A stretch of 64,000 bases of DNA, from the NCBI RefSeq assembly GCF_020166105.1, contig NZ_JAIUJY010000007.1:62001-126000 (forward strand). Reading direction: 5' to 3'. This DNA comes from Blastococcus sp. LR1 (lineage in GTDB: Bacteria > Actinomycetota > Actinomycetes > Mycobacteriales > Geodermatophilaceae). The translations under genes were made by a program, and so were the position numbers. The stretch's first letter is position 1; each line of letters opens with the position of its first letter. The notes under the pieces were generated by a model. That model worked only from the letters and a program-made list of their open reading frames with translations. It had not been told where the DNA came from and did no database searches. Below, in pieces: positions 9,253-17,860 of the stretch.

Positions 9253-9741
9253 TCAGGCTGCGCGCCCGGCCCGCTCGACGTGCGCCGGGACCTTCGCCAG
9301 CTCGGCGTCCACGGTCCGCTGCACCAGCCGGCGCAGGGCTCCGCGCTGCAGCCTGCGCACCACCCGTCCCCCGGTGGTCGGCTCGTGGGTGATCGTGATC
9401 GTCACCCGTGTGCCGCCGGCGGCGTCCGCCAGCTCGATGCGCGTCGTCCACGTCTCGGGGGTGAGCCGCAGCCGGGTGGTCACCAGCCGCGTCGGCTCCC
9501 ACTCCACGATCTCGCCCTGGGGCGAGCCCGCGGCCGGAGAGCCCTCGAGCCGACCGGGGGCGCAGACGAACGTCGTCCCGACGCCGGGTGCACCGGCGGC
9601 GCCGCCGAGGTCGTAGGAGACGTCGCAGACGGAGCAGTAGGGCTCCAGCACCGCCAAAGCCCGCCACACCTCGGCGGGCGGCTGCGGCACGTCGCACGAG
9701 CCGGTCGCCGAGGTCGCGGAGGTCCGGGAGGTGATGGCCAT
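9253..9741 (-). CDS. SRPBCC (START/polyketide-cyclase-like) family protein
   Basis: 162 residues. Early motif DVPQPPAEVWRAL and later TRLRLTPETWTTRIEL and GTRVTITITHEPTTGG fit the SRPBCC lipid/hydrophobic-ligand binding fold. The ATG overlaps the stop of the upstream GntR regulator gene (TGATG), so the two are translationally coupled and the regulator may control it. The C-terminus has an Arg-rich stretch (RRLQRGALRRLVQR). The ligand is unknown. Confidence 0.82.
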   Translation of the reverse strand: MAITSRTSATSATGSCDVPQPPAEVWRALAVLEPYCSVCDVSYDLGGAAGAPGVGTTFVCAPGRLEGSPAAGSPQGEIVEWEPTRLVTTRLRLTPETWTTRIELADAAGGTRVTITITHEPTTGGRVVRRLQRGALRRLVQRTVDAELAKVPAHVERAGRAA

Positions 9742-10481
9742 CAGCGGCCGCCCACCGAGACCTCGAACTCCACCTGGCTCACGTCCGGGCGCAGCCGCGA
9801 GAAGCTGTGCACCAGCGGCTCGCCGGCGCTGTCGCGCACCGTCGTCCGCACCACGAGCAGCGGCGAACCCGCCACCACCTGCAGCATCACCGCCTCCTCG
9901 GGCGCCGCGGTCCCGACGTCCACGACGATCCGGGCGTGGGCGAGGTCGGCGCGGTACTCGCGCCGGAGGTAGGCGTAGAGCGAACCCTCGCTGAAGTCCT
10001 CCTCCGCCGCCCGCGGGTAGAGCGTGGCCGGCAGGTAGCTGTGCGCGACGTGGTTGGGGGCGCCGTCCACGCTGCGCAGCCGCTGCAGCTCGATGACGTC
10101 GGCCGCTCCGTCGAGCCCGAGTTCCGCGGCGACCGCGGCGGGCGCGGGGACCACCCGCTGGGCGAGCACCGAGGTGCCGACCTGGGCGCCCTGCTCGGTC
10201 ATCACCGAGCTCCATCCGGCGATGCGGTGCACGAAGCTCTCGCGGTACTCGTGCCGGATGGCCGGGCGGGTGACGTAGGTGCCGCGGCCCTGCTCGCGCA
10301 CCAGGTGCCCGTCGGCCACCAGCCCGTCCACGGCCCGGCGGAGGGTGATGCGGCTGACGCCGTACTCCGCGCAGAGCACGGGCTCCGGCGGCAGCAGGGT
10401 CAGTTCCGGGAGAGAGGCCACCCGACGGCGGAGGTGCTCCCGGACCGAGAGGTACTTCGGTCCGGGTACTGGGCTGACCAC
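9741..10481 (-). CDS. GntR-family (HutC/UTRA-type) transcriptional regulator
   Basis: 246 residues. The N-terminal winged helix-turn-helix has YGVSRITLRRAVDGLVADGHLVREQGRGTYV. The C-terminal UTRA effector domain follows (ELQRLRSVDGAPNHVAHSYLP ... HARIVVDVGTAAPEEAVMLQV ... SFSRLRPDVSQVEFEV). HutC-type members bind small acids, sugars or nucleotides. It is divergent from pfkA across a 140-bp region with three AGACGTC-type sites, the likely operators, and coupled to the downstream SRPBCC gene. Confidence 0.92.
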   Translation of the reverse strand: MVSPVPGPKYLSVREHLRRRVASLPELTLLPPEPVLCAEYGVSRITLRRAVDGLVADGHLVREQGRGTYVTRPAIRHEYRESFVHRIAGWSSVMTEQGAQVGTSVLAQRVVPAPAAVAAELGLDGAADVIELQRLRSVDGAPNHVAHSYLPATLYPRAAEEDFSEGSLYAYLRREYRADLAHARIVVDVGTAAPEEAVMLQVVAGSPLLVVRTTVRDSAGEPLVHSFSRLRPDVSQVEFEVSVGGR

Positions 10482-10500
10482 GGCTCAAAGGTACTGGGAA

Positions 10501-10584
10501 ACCAGACGTCTGGTCGTCATGTCGTATGAGACGTCACATCCGGTGGCGACGCGACGCCACGAAACGGCAGTCATCGAGACGTCA
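10501..10584. promoter_or_regulatory. Candidate GntR operators between the regulator and pfkA
   Basis: A perfect 14-bp palindrome ACCAGACGTCTGGT lies at 10501-10514, 20 bp upstream of the regulator start. Two more AGACGTCA copies lie at 10529-10536 and 10577-10584. The gntR start is on one side and pfkA (10624) on the other. HutC-type GntR proteins bind short palindromes of this kind, so autoregulation and control of pfkA are plausible. No binding data. Confidence 0.55.
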
Positions 10585-10623
10585 TGACGTATGGTCGGGG
10601 CTTCCGACCCGGAGGGAGGGCCG

Positions 10624-11652
10624 ATGCGCATCGGAGTCCTCACCGGCGGGGGTGACTGCCCCGGCCTCAACGCCGTGATCCGGTCCGTCGTGCGGACCGC
10701 TGACCACTCCTACGGCAGCGAGGTGATCGGCTTCCGCGACGGCTGGCGCGGGCTGCTGGAGGACCGCACCATGCCGCTGGACGTCGGCCGCGTGGACGGG
10801 CTGCTCACCCGCGGTGGAACGGTGCTCGGGTCCGCCCGGGTCGCACCCGAGCTGCTGCGCGACGGCCTGGACCGGATGAAGGCCGTGCTCGCGGCGCACG
10901 ACGTGGACGTGCTGATCCCGATCGGCGGCGAGGGCACGCTCACCGCGGCCGCCATGCTCTCGGAGGCCGGGGTCCCCGTGGTCGGCGTTCCGAAGACCAT
11001 CGACAACGACATCGACTGCACCGACCTGACCTTCGGTTTCGACACGGCGGTGAGCATCGCCACCGAGATGATCGACCGGCTGCACACCACGGCCGAGTCC
11101 CACCAGCGCGTGCTGCTGGTCGAGGTCATGGGTCGGCACGCCGGCTGGATCGCCCTGCACGCCGGGCTCGCCGCGGGTGCCCACGTGACGCTGGTGCCCG
11201 AGGAGCCGTTCGACGTCGACGAGGTCTGCCGGATGGTGACCGCCCGCTTCGAGCGCGGCGCCTCGCACGTCATCGGCGTCGTCGCCGAGGGAGCCACCCC
11301 GAAGCCGGGCACCATGTCCATCCGGGACGGCGGGGTCGACGAGTTCGGCCACCGCCGCTTCACCGGGGTCGCGCAGCAGCTGGGCGAGGAGCTGGAACAG
11401 CGCACCGGCAAGGAGGTGCGCACCACGGTGCTCGGCCACGTGCAGCGCGGCGGCACACCCACGTCGTTCGACCGGGTGCTGGCGACCCGCTTCGGGCTGC
11501 ACGCGGCGATCGCGGCCCACGAGGGCCGCTTCGGGGAGATGGTGGCGCTGCACGGCACCGACATCGAGCTCGTGCCCCTCGCCAAGGCCGTCGCCCGGTT
11601 GAAGACCGTGACGCCGGCCCGGCTCGCCGAGACCGAGTCCTTCACCGGCTGA
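10624..11652 (+). CDS. pfkA: 6-phosphofructokinase
   Basis: 342 residues. [17 protein letters not shown] (donor phosphate site), [26 protein letters not shown] (catalytic TIDND), [11 protein letters not shown] and [13 protein letters not shown]. It phosphorylates fructose 6-phosphate in glycolysis. The ATG follows GGAGGGAGG at good spacing. The donor is uncertain: Gly in GGEGT is the ATP-type residue, while Lys in PKTIDND is the residue found in pyrophosphate enzymes. Characterised actinomycete enzymes of this clade include both ATP- and PPi-users. It is divergent from a GntR regulator. Confidence 0.95.
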   Translation: MRIGVLTGGGDCPGLNAVIRSVVRTADHSYGSEVIGFRDGWRGLLEDRTMPLDVGRVDGLLTRGGTVLGSARVAPELLRDGLDRMKAVLAAHDVDVLIPIGGEGTLTAAAMLSEAGVPVVGVPKTIDNDIDCTDLTFGFDTAVSIATEMIDRLHTTAESHQRVLLVEVMGRHAGWIALHAGLAAGAHVTLVPEEPFDVDEVCRMVTARFERGASHVIGVVAEGATPKPGTMSIRDGGVDEFGHRRFTGVAQQLGEELEQRTGKEVRTTVLGHVQRGGTPTSFDRVLATRFGLHAAIAAHEGRFGEMVALHGTDIELVPLAKAVARLKTVTPARLAETESFTG

Positions 11653-11732
11653 CCGGGCACCGGAGCCCGGTCGCCCTCCCGGCCACGCCCCCGCCGCCTC
11701 GGCCCTCCGGCGGGGAGGGGAGGATCCCGGCC

Positions 11733-12368
11733 GTGGGAGACCGGGCCGGGGGGCCGAACCGCAGGTGGGAGGCCACCCACGAGCGGATCGCCGACGTGGC
11801 GCTGCGCCTGTTCCGCGACGAGGGCTACGGCCAGGTGTCGATCGCGCGCATCGCGGACGCGGCCGGTGTCTCGGTGCCCACCCTGTACGCGCACTACCCG
11901 AGCAAGGAACACCTGGTCATGCCCCCGCTCGAGCCCGAGCAGATCATCGAGATGCTGAACGACCACCCGCCCGACCGGCCGCTCGGGACCCGTATCCGGC
12001 TGGCGGCAGTGAGCGCGCTCCTGGGATTCGACGCCGACCAGCGCGCCCAGCTGCTCACGCGCTGGCGGATCATCGCCGGGAACCCGGCGCTGCGGCTGCG
12101 GGTGGGCGAGTTCGACCGGGAGCGGGCGGCCGTGGTGGCCGGGTTCCGCGCCGGGGGCGGCCCGATGCGGCCGGCCGAGCTGGTGGTCGCGGGCGCGCAC
12201 CTCTCAGCGCTCACCTCCGGGCTGCTGAGGTGGGCCGACGGCGACGGGCGGCGCGACCTCGGGGAGTGCCTCGCCGAGGCCTTCGCCGCCCTCCCCGCGG
12301 CGGCGCCCTCCCCGGCCGACCGGCGTCCGCCCCTGCCGGACGGATCCGAGCAGCCCGACCCCGTGTGA
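11733..12368 (+). CDS. TetR/AcrR-family transcriptional regulator
   Basis: 211 residues. The N-terminal helix-turn-helix (ERIADVALRLFRDEGYGQVSIARIADAAGVSVPTLYAHYPSKEHLV) is classical TetR. The C-terminal domain is divergent, as usual. It starts with GTG. The next gene is a paralogue in the same direction. No divergent target gene is obvious; the two may have arisen by tandem duplication. Ligand unknown. Confidence 0.9.
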   Translation: MGDRAGGPNRRWEATHERIADVALRLFRDEGYGQVSIARIADAAGVSVPTLYAHYPSKEHLVMPPLEPEQIIEMLNDHPPDRPLGTRIRLAAVSALLGFDADQRAQLLTRWRIIAGNPALRLRVGEFDRERAAVVAGFRAGGGPMRPAELVVAGAHLSALTSGLLRWADGDGRRDLGECLAEAFAALPAAAPSPADRRPPLPDGSEQPDPV

Positions 12369-12424
12369 GCGAATCGCCCCTCTGACGTGCGTGTTCACCG
12401 ACCGCGGCGGGGAAGACTGGACCC

Positions 12425-13036
12425 GTGAGCGATGAGGACGGGCGGAGCACCTGGTGGGAGGGCACCCCCCCGGGGCGGAGCGCGCGGTGGGAGGAGACCC
12501 ACCACCGCATCGCGGCGGTCGCCGTCGAGCTCTTCCAGGACAGGGGCTTCCTCGCGGTGGGCATCGCCCAGATCGCTGCCGCGGCCGGGGTCTCCGTGCC
12601 GACGTTCTACGCGCACTACGCCGGCAAGGAGCACGTGGTCCTGCAGCTGCCCACCCCGGAGCAGACCGCCGCCCTGCTGGCCGCGCAGCCGCACGAGCTC
12701 CCGATGGGTCAGCGGATCCGTCGGATGTGCGTGCAGGCGGTGACCGCCATGACCGGCACCGAGTACGAGGGCGTCCTGGCCGCCCGGTGGCAGGTGATCG
12801 CCTCGACGCCCGTCCTGCGCCACCGCACCGGCGAGTTCGAGCGCGCCACGGCGGCGCTGGTCCTCCAGCAGCTCGCGGTGGCCACCGGCCGGCCGGTCAG
12901 CCCCGCTGACGAGGTCATCGCCGCGGCCTATCTGTCGGCGTACACCGTCGGCCTGCTCGTCTGGGCGGACAGCGCCGGGCAGCGCGAGCTCCTCGAGTGC
13001 ATCGAGGAGTCGTTCGACGCGCTCGACGCCGGCTGA
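12425..13036 (+). CDS. TetR/AcrR-family transcriptional regulator (paralogue of the preceding gene)
   Basis: 203 residues with HRIAAVAVELFQDRGFLAVGIAQIAAAAGVSVPTFYAHYAGKEHVV. Similarity to the upstream TetR extends beyond the HTH (LAARWQVIASTPVLRHRTGEFER versus LLTRWRIIAGNPALRLRVGEFDR), which supports tandem duplication. GTG start. A 56-bp gap to the previous stop means co-transcription is possible. It converges with the metallophosphoesterase gene. Confidence 0.9.
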   Translation: MSDEDGRSTWWEGTPPGRSARWEETHHRIAAVAVELFQDRGFLAVGIAQIAAAAGVSVPTFYAHYAGKEHVVLQLPTPEQTAALLAAQPHELPMGQRIRRMCVQAVTAMTGTEYEGVLAARWQVIASTPVLRHRTGEFERATAALVLQQLAVATGRPVSPADEVIAAAYLSAYTVGLLVWADSAGQRELLECIEESFDALDAG

Positions 13037-13043
13037 GCCGGGC

Positions 13044-14336
13044 TCACCGCCCGGGCGCGCGGAGCTCCACCACGGTGACCTCCGGGCGGGCGCCGATCCG
13101 CATCGGCGGCCCCCAGAACCCCGCGCCGGCGCTCACGTAGAGCTGGGTGTCGCCGTGCCGGGAGAGACCCTCCACGGCCGGCTGGTCCAGCCGGATCGCG
13201 TAGTCGAAGGGCCAGAGCTGGCCGCCGTGGGTGTGCCCGGAGAGCTGCAGGTCCACTCCGGCCCGCGCCGCCTGGTCGACCATGTACGGCTGGTGGGCGA
13301 GCAGCACCACCGGCGTGGCGTCGTCGCGGCCGTCCAGCGCGGCGTCGAGGTCCGCGCCATGGCCGGCCAACCCGGAGGCGGCGGCGGTCCGGTCGTCGAT
13401 GCCGGCGAGGTCGAACGAGGCCCCCCCGCGCACGATGGGCACCCGCTCGTTGCGGAGCACCTCGACGCCCAGGGTCGGCAGGTGCCGCAGCCACGCCTGG
13501 GTCTCGGTGAAGTACTCGTGGTTGCCGGTGACGAAGTAGACGCCCTGCTCGCTCACCAGGTCGGCCAGCGGGGCGACATCCTCCCGGAGCTCCTCCACGG
13601 TGTCGTCGACCAGGTCGCCCACGATCGCGACGACGTCGGGGCGCTGCTCGTTGATGATCTCCACCAGCCGCTCGAACCGGCGCCCGCCGTAGGTGGCCGA
13701 GAGGTGGCCGTCGGAGAAGGTGACGATGCGCAGGCCGTCGAGGGCCGGGTCCAGCCGCGGCAGGGTCACCGGGACGCGGCGGACGACCGGGGCGCTGTTG
13801 GCGAAGTACGCGCCGGTTCCGGCCGTGCCGAGCGCGACGGCGCCCGCCGTCACCGCCAGGCTCCGCGCGAGGAACAGCCGCCGCGACGGATCCGGGGGAG
13901 CGGGGCTCTGCACATCGCCGTCCTGCCGGACGGCACCGCTCTGCACATCGCCGTCCTCAAGGACGGCACCGCGGCCAGGTGCCGTTCCCTCGTCGGGCTG
14001 AGCCGTTTCGTCGTCGCTGCGCGGGCCCCTCCGGGGACCACTCGCGACGACCGGGTCTTCATTCTGCCGTCGCCGGATCAGGGCGGTGCCCAGCGCGCGG
14101 ACGGGCTCCAGGGCCAGCAGGGCGAGGAACGCGTAGAACGCGACGCCCAGCAGGCTGAAACCCACCCAGCTCAGCGGGGCGGCGGCGTCCAGGGGCAGCC
14201 GGCCCCGGAGGACGACGGCCAGCACGGGCAGCACGGCGAGGACCACGGTGAGCCAGGTCAGCCGGCGCCGCAGCCGTCCCCGGCCGGTGGTGCTGCGCAC
14301 GAGGCGGAACCACAGGTAGCCGTACAGCAGCCCCAC
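13044..14336 (-). CDS. Membrane-anchored metallophosphoesterase (YaeI-like)
   Basis: About 430 residues. N-terminal hydrophobic helices, a cytoplasmic linker with an 11-residue repeat, an RRLFLARSLAVTAGAVALGTAG membrane segment, then a calcineurin-like phosphoesterase domain: FSDGHL, VGDLVDD, GNHEYF, LLAHQP and SGHTHGGQLWP carry the metal ligands. The family includes YaeI/UDP-sugar or lipid-linked phosphodiesterases; the substrate is not predictable. The GTG at 14336 has no ribosome-binding site. A CTG at 14384, 5 nt after GGAGG, would complete the first transmembrane helix and may be the true start. Confidence 0.85.
   Translation of the reverse strand: MGLLYGYLWFRLVRSTTGRGRLRRRLTWLTVVLAVLPVLAVVLRGRLPLDAAAPLSWVGFSLLGVAFYAFLALLALEPVRALGTALIRRRQNEDPVVASGPRRGPRSDDETAQPDEGTAPGRGAVLEDGDVQSGAVRQDGDVQSPAPPDPSRRLFLARSLAVTAGAVALGTAGTGAYFANSAPVVRRVPVTLPRLDPALDGLRIVTFSDGHLSATYGGRRFERLVEIINEQRPDVVAIVGDLVDDTVEELREDVAPLADLVSEQGVYFVTGNHEYFTETQAWLRHLPTLGVEVLRNERVPIVRGGASFDLAGIDDRTAAASGLAGHGADLDAALDGRDDATPVVLLAHQPYMVDQAARAGVDLQLSGHTHGGQLWPFDYAIRLDQPAVEGLSRHGDTQLYVSAGAGFWGPPMRIGARPEVTVVELRAPGR
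13905..13970 (-). repeat. 33-bp tandem repeat inside the metallophosphoesterase gene
   Basis: Two adjacent 33-bp units (13905-13937 and 13938-13970) differ only in the middle. In protein they read GAVRQDGDVQS and GAVLEDGDVQS within the linker between membrane part and catalytic domain. The in-frame unit length allows expansion or contraction without breaking the gene. Confidence 0.85.
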
Positions 14337-14483
14337 GGCGAGCAGGACGCCGGTGCCGAAGCCCAGCAGGCCGATGAGCGACAGGACGGCCTCCGGGCCT
14401 CGGGGGTGGGACGACGGACTCCGACATCGTGCCCGCCGGTCCTCCTGGACGACGACGGGGCGCGGCGAGAGGTTCCCCTCACC

Positions 14484-15101
14484 TCAGCCGGACAGCCGGG
14501 ACCCCAGTGCCGTGGCCAGCTTCGACGCCCGCGGCGACGACTGGGCGCCGGCGCCCACCAGCCGCTCCCCCACCGCCGTCAGCAGCGAGTCGTCCCCCGC
14601 GACGAGCTCCACCTCGACCTCCCGCCAGGTCCGCTCCTCGGGCGCCTCGCCCGGGAGGGCCGGATGTCGGGTGGCCCGGACGGTGTCGTCGGCGAGCTCG
14701 GCCAGCTCCCGGCCGGCGGCGTCGGAGAGGGCGGTGACCACCCGCCGGGTGCGCAGGGTGACCACCGGGGCGAGCTCGGCCCCCTCCAGCAATCCGGCGA
14801 CCTCGGCGAGCAGCTCGGCGGGCACCTCGTCGCCGGAGTCCAGCGGGACGTGCAGCTCCCGCCGCGCCGCCCCCGCCGGCAGCTTGAGGTGCCACCCCTC
14901 GTCCGGGCCGCCGGTGCGGCGGCGGAGGGTGATCCGCGACCGGGCGAGCCGGAGCTCGGCGGTGTCGAGGTAGACCGCGACCAGGTCGTGGGTCACGGGC
15001 GTAGCGGCTGCCGCCACACCGGGCAGGCCGCCGAGATCCGGGACGACGAACTGGGGGTCGACGTCGAACTTCCGCTCGACCTCGAGCTGCTCGGTGACCA
15101 T
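14484..15101 (-). CDS. CYTH-domain (triphosphate tunnel metalloenzyme) protein
   Basis: 205 residues. The diagnostic N-terminal EVERKF is present (LEVERKFDVD), followed by VYLDTAELRLARSRITLRRRTGG and WHLKLP, the alternating charged strands lining the triphosphate tunnel. These enzymes hydrolyse inorganic triphosphate or thiamine triphosphate. No CHAD domain is fused, unlike many actinobacterial relatives. Start ATG at 15101; the stretch upstream in frame lacks family similarity. Confidence 0.9.
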   Translation of the reverse strand: MVTEQLEVERKFDVDPQFVVPDLGGLPGVAAAATPVTHDLVAVYLDTAELRLARSRITLRRRTGGPDEGWHLKLPAGAARRELHVPLDSGDEVPAELLAEVAGLLEGAELAPVVTLRTRRVVTALSDAAGRELAELADDTVRATRHPALPGEAPEERTWREVEVELVAGDDSLLTAVGERLVGAGAQSSPRASKLATALGSRLSG

Positions 15102-15176
15102 CCCCCGACGGTAGGGCCCCGCCGCCGGCCGGTCGCGCCGGTGGCCGTCCCCGCCACGCCTGGCTACCTTCCGGGC

Positions 15177-16148
15177 ATGCGACCCCGACCCGCCCCGCAG
15201 CGACGCTGGGCGGCAGTCGCGGGCCTGCCCTGGGCGGTGTGGGCCGTGCTGCGGGCCGCCGGCGCGGAGCGCGGTTTCCCCCTCGTACCGGCGCTCGCCT
15301 TCACCCCGCATGCCGCGGCGAGCGCCGTCCTGCCGCTGGCGGCGGCCGTGGTCGCCCGCTCGCGCAGCGGCGCCGTCGTCGCCGGTCTGGCCGCGGCGAC
15401 GCTGGCCGGCGCCGTGCGGAGCAACCGGGGAACCCCGCGGCCGGCCCCGCCGGCCGGGACCACGCTGCGGATCGCGACGGTGAGCCTGCGCAAGGGGCTG
15501 GTGCCCGCCGCATCGGTCGTCGACCTCGTGCGCCGGGAGGTGGTGGACGTCCTGGCCGCCCAGGAACTGACGCCGGACGCGGAGCGGCAGCTGCGGGCCG
15601 CGGGACTGGGCGAGCTCCTGCCGCACGGACACGTCGTCCCCGCGCGGCCGGGTTCGGTCGTCTCGGGCTCCGGCGCGATCTGGAGCCGCCTCCCACTGCA
15701 CGCCCTCGGGAACGTGCCGGGCGAGTTCGAGCAGCCGTCCGCGCGGCTGAGGGTCGACGACGGCCTCGAGGTCGAGATGGTGTCCGTGCACTCCGCGCCC
15801 CCGGCCACCTCCCCCGGCGCCGTCCGCACCTGGGCCGCCGACCTGGCCACGCTGCCCCGACCCACCCCGGACGTGCTGCGGGTGCTCGCCGGCGACTTCA
15901 ACGCGACGTGGGACCACGCGGCCCTGCGCGCCGTCCTCCGCCGCGGCTGGGTGGACGCGGCGCGGACCCTCGGACTCGGCAGCACCTGGACCTGGCGCCC
16001 GCTGCGGCTGCCGCTCCCCCGGCTGGTGCTGGACCACGTGCTCGTCGACCCGCGGCTGGGCGTCGTCTCGTGCTCGTTCGTGGCTGTTCCGGGCAGCGAC
16101 CACCGCTCCGTCGTCGTCGACCTCGTGGTGCCCGTCCGAGCGCGGTGA
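15177..16148 (+). CDS. Endonuclease/exonuclease/phosphatase-family protein with membrane segments
   Basis: 323 residues. N-terminal Ala/Val-rich hydrophobic segments (about 10-85) form two or three membrane helices. The EEP fold follows: LRIATVSLRKG, DVLAAQELT, LAGDFNATWDHAALR and a final SDHRSVVVDL carry the metal- and phosphate-binding residues. The layout matches secreted or membrane-tethered actinobacterial DNase-I-like proteins. It is divergent from the CYTH gene. Confidence 0.88.
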   Translation: MRPRPAPQRRWAAVAGLPWAVWAVLRAAGAERGFPLVPALAFTPHAAASAVLPLAAAVVARSRSGAVVAGLAAATLAGAVRSNRGTPRPAPPAGTTLRIATVSLRKGLVPAASVVDLVRREVVDVLAAQELTPDAERQLRAAGLGELLPHGHVVPARPGSVVSGSGAIWSRLPLHALGNVPGEFEQPSARLRVDDGLEVEMVSVHSAPPATSPGAVRTWAADLATLPRPTPDVLRVLAGDFNATWDHAALRAVLRRGWVDAARTLGLGSTWTWRPLRLPLPRLVLDHVLVDPRLGVVSCSFVAVPGSDHRSVVVDLVVPVRAR

Positions 16149-16227
16149 TGTTCACCGATCGGCCGCACGGGGAAGGCCTAGCGGCAGCGGCGCCCGTCGG
16201 AGCGCGCCGCTGCGGAGAGGAGCGGCC

Positions 16228-17094
16228 ATGTTGAGCCAGCGCGAGGTCACCGCTGCGATCGGGAGCACCGCGTACGGGAGCGGCGGCGACAAGCTGGGCA
16301 CGGTCGAGCACTTCTTCGTCGACGACCGGACCGGCGAGCCGACCTGGGTCGCGGTGACCACGGGCCTGTTCGGCACCCGGCACTCCGTCGTCCCCGCCCG
16401 TGAGGCCACCTTCGCCGAGGGACACCTGCGGCTCCCGGTGACCGCCGACGCCGTGAAGAACGCCCCCGCCATGGCCGGCGACCACCTCGACCCGGGCGAG
16501 GAGGCGGAGCTGCGCCGGCACTACGGACTGGGCGAGAGCACCGCGCCCGACCTCACCGCGCCGGCCAGGTCCGCCGACGCCGACACCGTGGCGGTGCCCG
16601 TGACGCCGCCGGTCCCGGCCACTTCCGAGACGACGGCGCGGCACGCCGCCCCCGACGTCACCGCGCCCGACGTCACCGCGCCCCACGCGGCGCCGAACCC
16701 GGCCCCGGCGTCCGACGGCGCGATGGTCCGCAGCGAGGAGCGGCTCCGCGTCTCCACCGAGCTCGTGCCCGAGCGCCGGGTCCGGGTGGTCAAGTACGTG
16801 GTCACCGAGGAGGTGCAGGTGACGGTGCCGATCCGCCGCGAGGAGATCCGCATCGAGGAGCTGCCGTTGGGGGCGACCGACGGGGTGCCGGCCGGCAGCC
16901 TCGCCGCCGGCACGCTCCCGGAGGAGATCGTCCTGCACACCGAGCGCCCGGTGATCGGCGTCGAGGTGGTGCCGGTCGAGCGGGTGCGGCTGCGCACCGA
17001 GCTGGTGCAGAGCCAGGAGACCGTCAGCGGCCAGGTGCGGCGCGAGCAGGTCGTCGTCGACCAGGACACCCTGCCGCCGCGCGACGCCGTCTGA
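16228..17094 (+). CDS. PRC-barrel and DUF2382 domain protein
   Basis: 288 residues. The N-terminal PRC-barrel (GSTAYGSGGDKLGTVEHFFVDDRTGEPTWVAV about 11-45) is followed by an Ala/Pro/Thr linker with a duplicated PDVTA unit (15-bp DNA repeat near 16655). A C-terminal DUF2382 domain contains SEERLRVSTELVPERRVRVVK and EEIVLHTERPVIGVEVVPVERVRL. Such proteins are associated with stress responses in desiccation- and radiation-resistant Actinobacteria, but the function is unproved. ATG preceded by GGAGAGGAG. Confidence 0.92.
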   Translation: MLSQREVTAAIGSTAYGSGGDKLGTVEHFFVDDRTGEPTWVAVTTGLFGTRHSVVPAREATFAEGHLRLPVTADAVKNAPAMAGDHLDPGEEAELRRHYGLGESTAPDLTAPARSADADTVAVPVTPPVPATSETTARHAAPDVTAPDVTAPHAAPNPAPASDGAMVRSEERLRVSTELVPERRVRVVKYVVTEEVQVTVPIRREEIRIEELPLGATDGVPAGSLAAGTLPEEIVLHTERPVIGVEVVPVERVRLRTELVQSQETVSGQVRREQVVVDQDTLPPRDAV

Positions 17095-17098
17095 CGCC

Positions 17099-17860
17099 TC
17101 AGCCCCGGCGGTCGGCCAGGAAGCGGAAGCGGTCGCGGGTGGCCGCCACCTCGGCGGGGTCGACGTCGGCCAGCACGATCGTCTCGACGCCGGCCGCGGT
17201 GGCCAGCAGCTCGCCCATCGGACTGACGATCCGGCTGTCACCGGCGTGCTCGGTGCCGTCGCCGGCGGTGCCCACCCGGTTGCAGCCGACGACGTAGGCC
17301 TGGTTCTCGATCGCCCGCGCCTGCAGCAGCGTCTGCCAGTGCAGTCGGCGGGCCGCCGGCCAGTTCGCGACGACGACGTAGAGATCGGTGTCGGGGGCGG
17401 CCCGCCAGAAGACGTCGGCGAAGCGCAGGTCGTAGCAGATGAACGGCGTGATCCGCACGCCCCCGACGGTCACGGTGAGCGGCCCCTCGCCCGCCCGGAA
17501 GCGCTCGTGCTCGCCGCCGTGGCTGAACGGGTGCAGCTTCCGGTAGCGGTGCGTGGTGCCGTCGGGACCGGCCAGCACGAACGAGTTGTAGGGGAGCGGC
17601 TCGCCGTCGGCGATCTCCGGGCAGCTGCCGCCGACCCAGACGCCGCTCTCGGCGGCCTGAGCGGCGAGGAACGCCGCGGACGGGCCGTCCTCCGGCTCGC
17701 CGATGCCCGGCGTCATGGAGAACCCGGTGGAGAAGGTCTCGGTCAGCAGGACCAGCTCCGCGCCGGCTGCCGCTGCCCGGGCGACCTGGGGCGCGAGCCG
17801 GGCGTAGTTCGCCTCGCGGTCCTCCCAGACGATGTCGTGCTGCACCGCTGCGACCTTCAT
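17099..17860 (-). CDS. Carbon-nitrogen hydrolase, probable omega-amidase (Nit2/YafV-like)
   Basis: 253 residues with the nitrilase-superfamily Glu-Lys-Cys triad: LTETFSTGF (Glu), RKLHPFSHGGEH (Lys) and FICYDLRF (Cys), plus NSFVLAGPDG and YVVGCNRVG. Omega-amidases hydrolyse alpha-ketoglutaramate or alpha-ketosuccinamate. Its ATG overlaps the stop of the upstream aminotransferase by 4 bp, the expected partner in the glutamine transaminase/omega-amidase pathway, which supports this specificity over other nitrilases. Confidence 0.88.
   Translation of the reverse strand: MKVAAVQHDIVWEDREANYARLAPQVARAAAAGAELVLLTETFSTGFSMTPGIGEPEDGPSAAFLAAQAAESGVWVGGSCPEIADGEPLPYNSFVLAGPDGTTHRYRKLHPFSHGGEHERFRAGEGPLTVTVGGVRITPFICYDLRFADVFWRAAPDTDLYVVVANWPAARRLHWQTLLQARAIENQAYVVGCNRVGTAGDGTEHAGDSRIVSPMGELLATAAGVETIVLADVDPAEVAATRDRFRFLADRRG

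Noticed and set aside
13155-15176. Long rightward open frame (5' part of a 997-codon frame) antisense to the metallophosphoesterase and CYTH genes
   Set aside because: No protein-like signal until the EEP-family gene starts at 15177; the rest is a shadow frame.
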